NCBI GenBank assembly: GCA_023437285.1
Contig: JAEZGP010000176.1
Span: 1 to 6,832, forward strand
DNA from: Actinomycetes bacterium
Lineage (GTDB): Bacteria; Actinomycetota; Actinomycetes; Mycobacteriales; Micromonosporaceae
Length of the DNA stretch: 6,832 nucleotides
Reading direction: 5' to 3'
The translations under genes were made by a program, and so were the position numbers. Shown here in pieces: positions 6,431 to 6,832 of the stretch; position 1 is the first letter of the stretch, and every line of letters begins with the position of its first letter. The notes under the pieces were generated by a model, which saw only the letters and a list, made by a program, of their open reading frames with translations, did not search any database and was not told the origin of the DNA.

Positions 6431-6466
6431 CCGCCCGCCGGGGGCGTGGTGCCTCCCGGCGGGCGG
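6431..6466 (-). terminator. strong hairpin terminator after rocD
   Basis: CCGCCCGCCGGG (6431-6442) pairs perfectly with CCCGGCGGGCGG (6455-6466), and the stem can be extended by a G-U and a G-C pair around an eight-base loop. It begins 15 bases after the rocD stop codon. The bases after it on the minus strand (TTGCTGTCC) are only weakly T-rich, as is common for actinomycete terminators. It should separate rocD from the GH18-like gene. Confidence 0.72.
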
Positions 6467-6481
6467 GCGTTATAGCGACCC

Positions 6482-6832
6482 TTACCCGGACAGGATGTCC
6501 GCGAAGCGGTCGACCGCCCAGTTGACGTCGTGGTCGGAGACGACGAGGGGCGGGGCGAAGCGGATCGTCGAGCCGTGCGTGTCCTTGACCAGCACCCCGG
6601 CGCGCAGCAGGCGTTCGCACGCCTGCCGGCCGGTCATCAGCGCCGGGTCGATGTCGACGCCGGCCCACAGGCCCCGGCCGCGCACCTCGGTCACGCCGTG
6701 CCCGACCAGCCCGTTGAGCCGCTGGTGCAGCACGTCGCCGCGGTCGCGGGCGGCGCGCTGGCACTCGCCCGTACGCAGCAGCCCGATCACCGCCCGCGCG
6801 ACCGCGCAGGCCAGCGGGTTGCCGCCGAACGT
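6482..6832 (-). CDS. rocD: ornithine aminotransferase (ornithine--oxo-acid transaminase), C-terminal part
   Basis: The last 116 residues of a class III, PLP-dependent aminotransferase; the 5' part, including the PLP lysine, lies beyond the right edge. The visible part starts with TFGGNPLACAVARAV, which directly follows the PLP-lysine region in ornithine aminotransferases, then has GVTEVRGRGLWAGVDIDP and KDTHGSTIRFAPPLVVSDHD, both characteristic of this subfamily as opposed to acetylornithine or GABA aminotransferases. It moves the delta-amino group of ornithine to 2-oxoglutarate, giving glutamate 5-semialdehyde, a step of arginine and ornithine breakdown, in the cytoplasm. It ends with TAA at 6484-6482, and a strong hairpin follows. 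Its pathway has no evident tie to the sugar genes. Confidence 0.92.
   Translation of the reverse strand, partial: TFGGNPLACAVARAVIGLLRTGECQRAARDRGDVLHQRLNGLVGHGVTEVRGRGLWAGVDIDPALMTGRQACERLLRAGVLVKDTHGSTIRFAPPLVVSDHDVNWAVDRFADILSG

Noticed and set aside
4924..6525. A 533-codon plus-strand frame opposite the GH18-like gene
   Set aside because: Antisense to a protein with clear motifs, a signal segment and a ribosome site; the frame itself has only repetitive composition.

Overview
The base composition (very high GC, with G or C at most third codon positions) points to an actinomycete, and the protein styles fit Micromonosporaceae-like or Streptomyces-like organisms. The genus is an inference and cannot be fixed from this window. 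I see no rRNA, tRNA, CRISPR array, insertion sequence or phage gene, and no clearly new multi-gene system.

Layout, left to right. (1) Positions 1-394, minus strand: the N-terminal part of a MuiA-like (DUF4140/DUF4139) protein that runs off the left edge. (2) 431-1813, minus: a complete GH1 beta-glucosidase. (3) 1827-2573, minus: a beta-phosphoglucomutase-family HAD enzyme. These three minus-strand genes are closely packed (13 and 36 bp gaps) and are probably one operon read leftward from about 2574. (4) 2574-2639: a 66 bp AT-rich divergent promoter region. (5) 2640-5000, plus: a complete GH65 disaccharide phosphorylase, probably translated from a leaderless GTG whose second codon is the rare leucine codon TTA. 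(6) 5001-5091: a convergent intergenic region with hairpins and two extra copies of the 3' end of the next gene. (7) 5092-6267, minus: an exported GH18-like (chitinase-family) protein with a Pro/Thr linker made of 18 bp repeats. (8) 6268-6481: a 214 bp spacer with a 21 bp tandem repeat and a strong hairpin terminator. (9) 6482-6832, minus: the C-terminal end of ornithine aminotransferase (rocD), cut by the right edge.

The centre of the window is a phosphorolytic alpha-glucobiose module. The GH65 enzyme would split an alpha-glucosyl disaccharide with phosphate to give beta-glucose 1-phosphate and glucose, and the beta-phosphoglucomutase would turn the former into glucose 6-phosphate. The cytoplasmic GH1 enzyme adds hydrolysis of beta-glucosides to the same glucose pool. 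No transporter or regulator gene lies inside the window, so the natural sugar is open. The GH18-like protein and rocD look like unrelated neighbours.

The points most worth a second look are the leaderless, TTA-containing start of the GH65 gene with its flanking CCGATCGT repeats, a lower-GC block spanning the divergent promoter, the in-frame duplicated 3' end of the GH18-like gene, and the altered active-site motifs in that protein.
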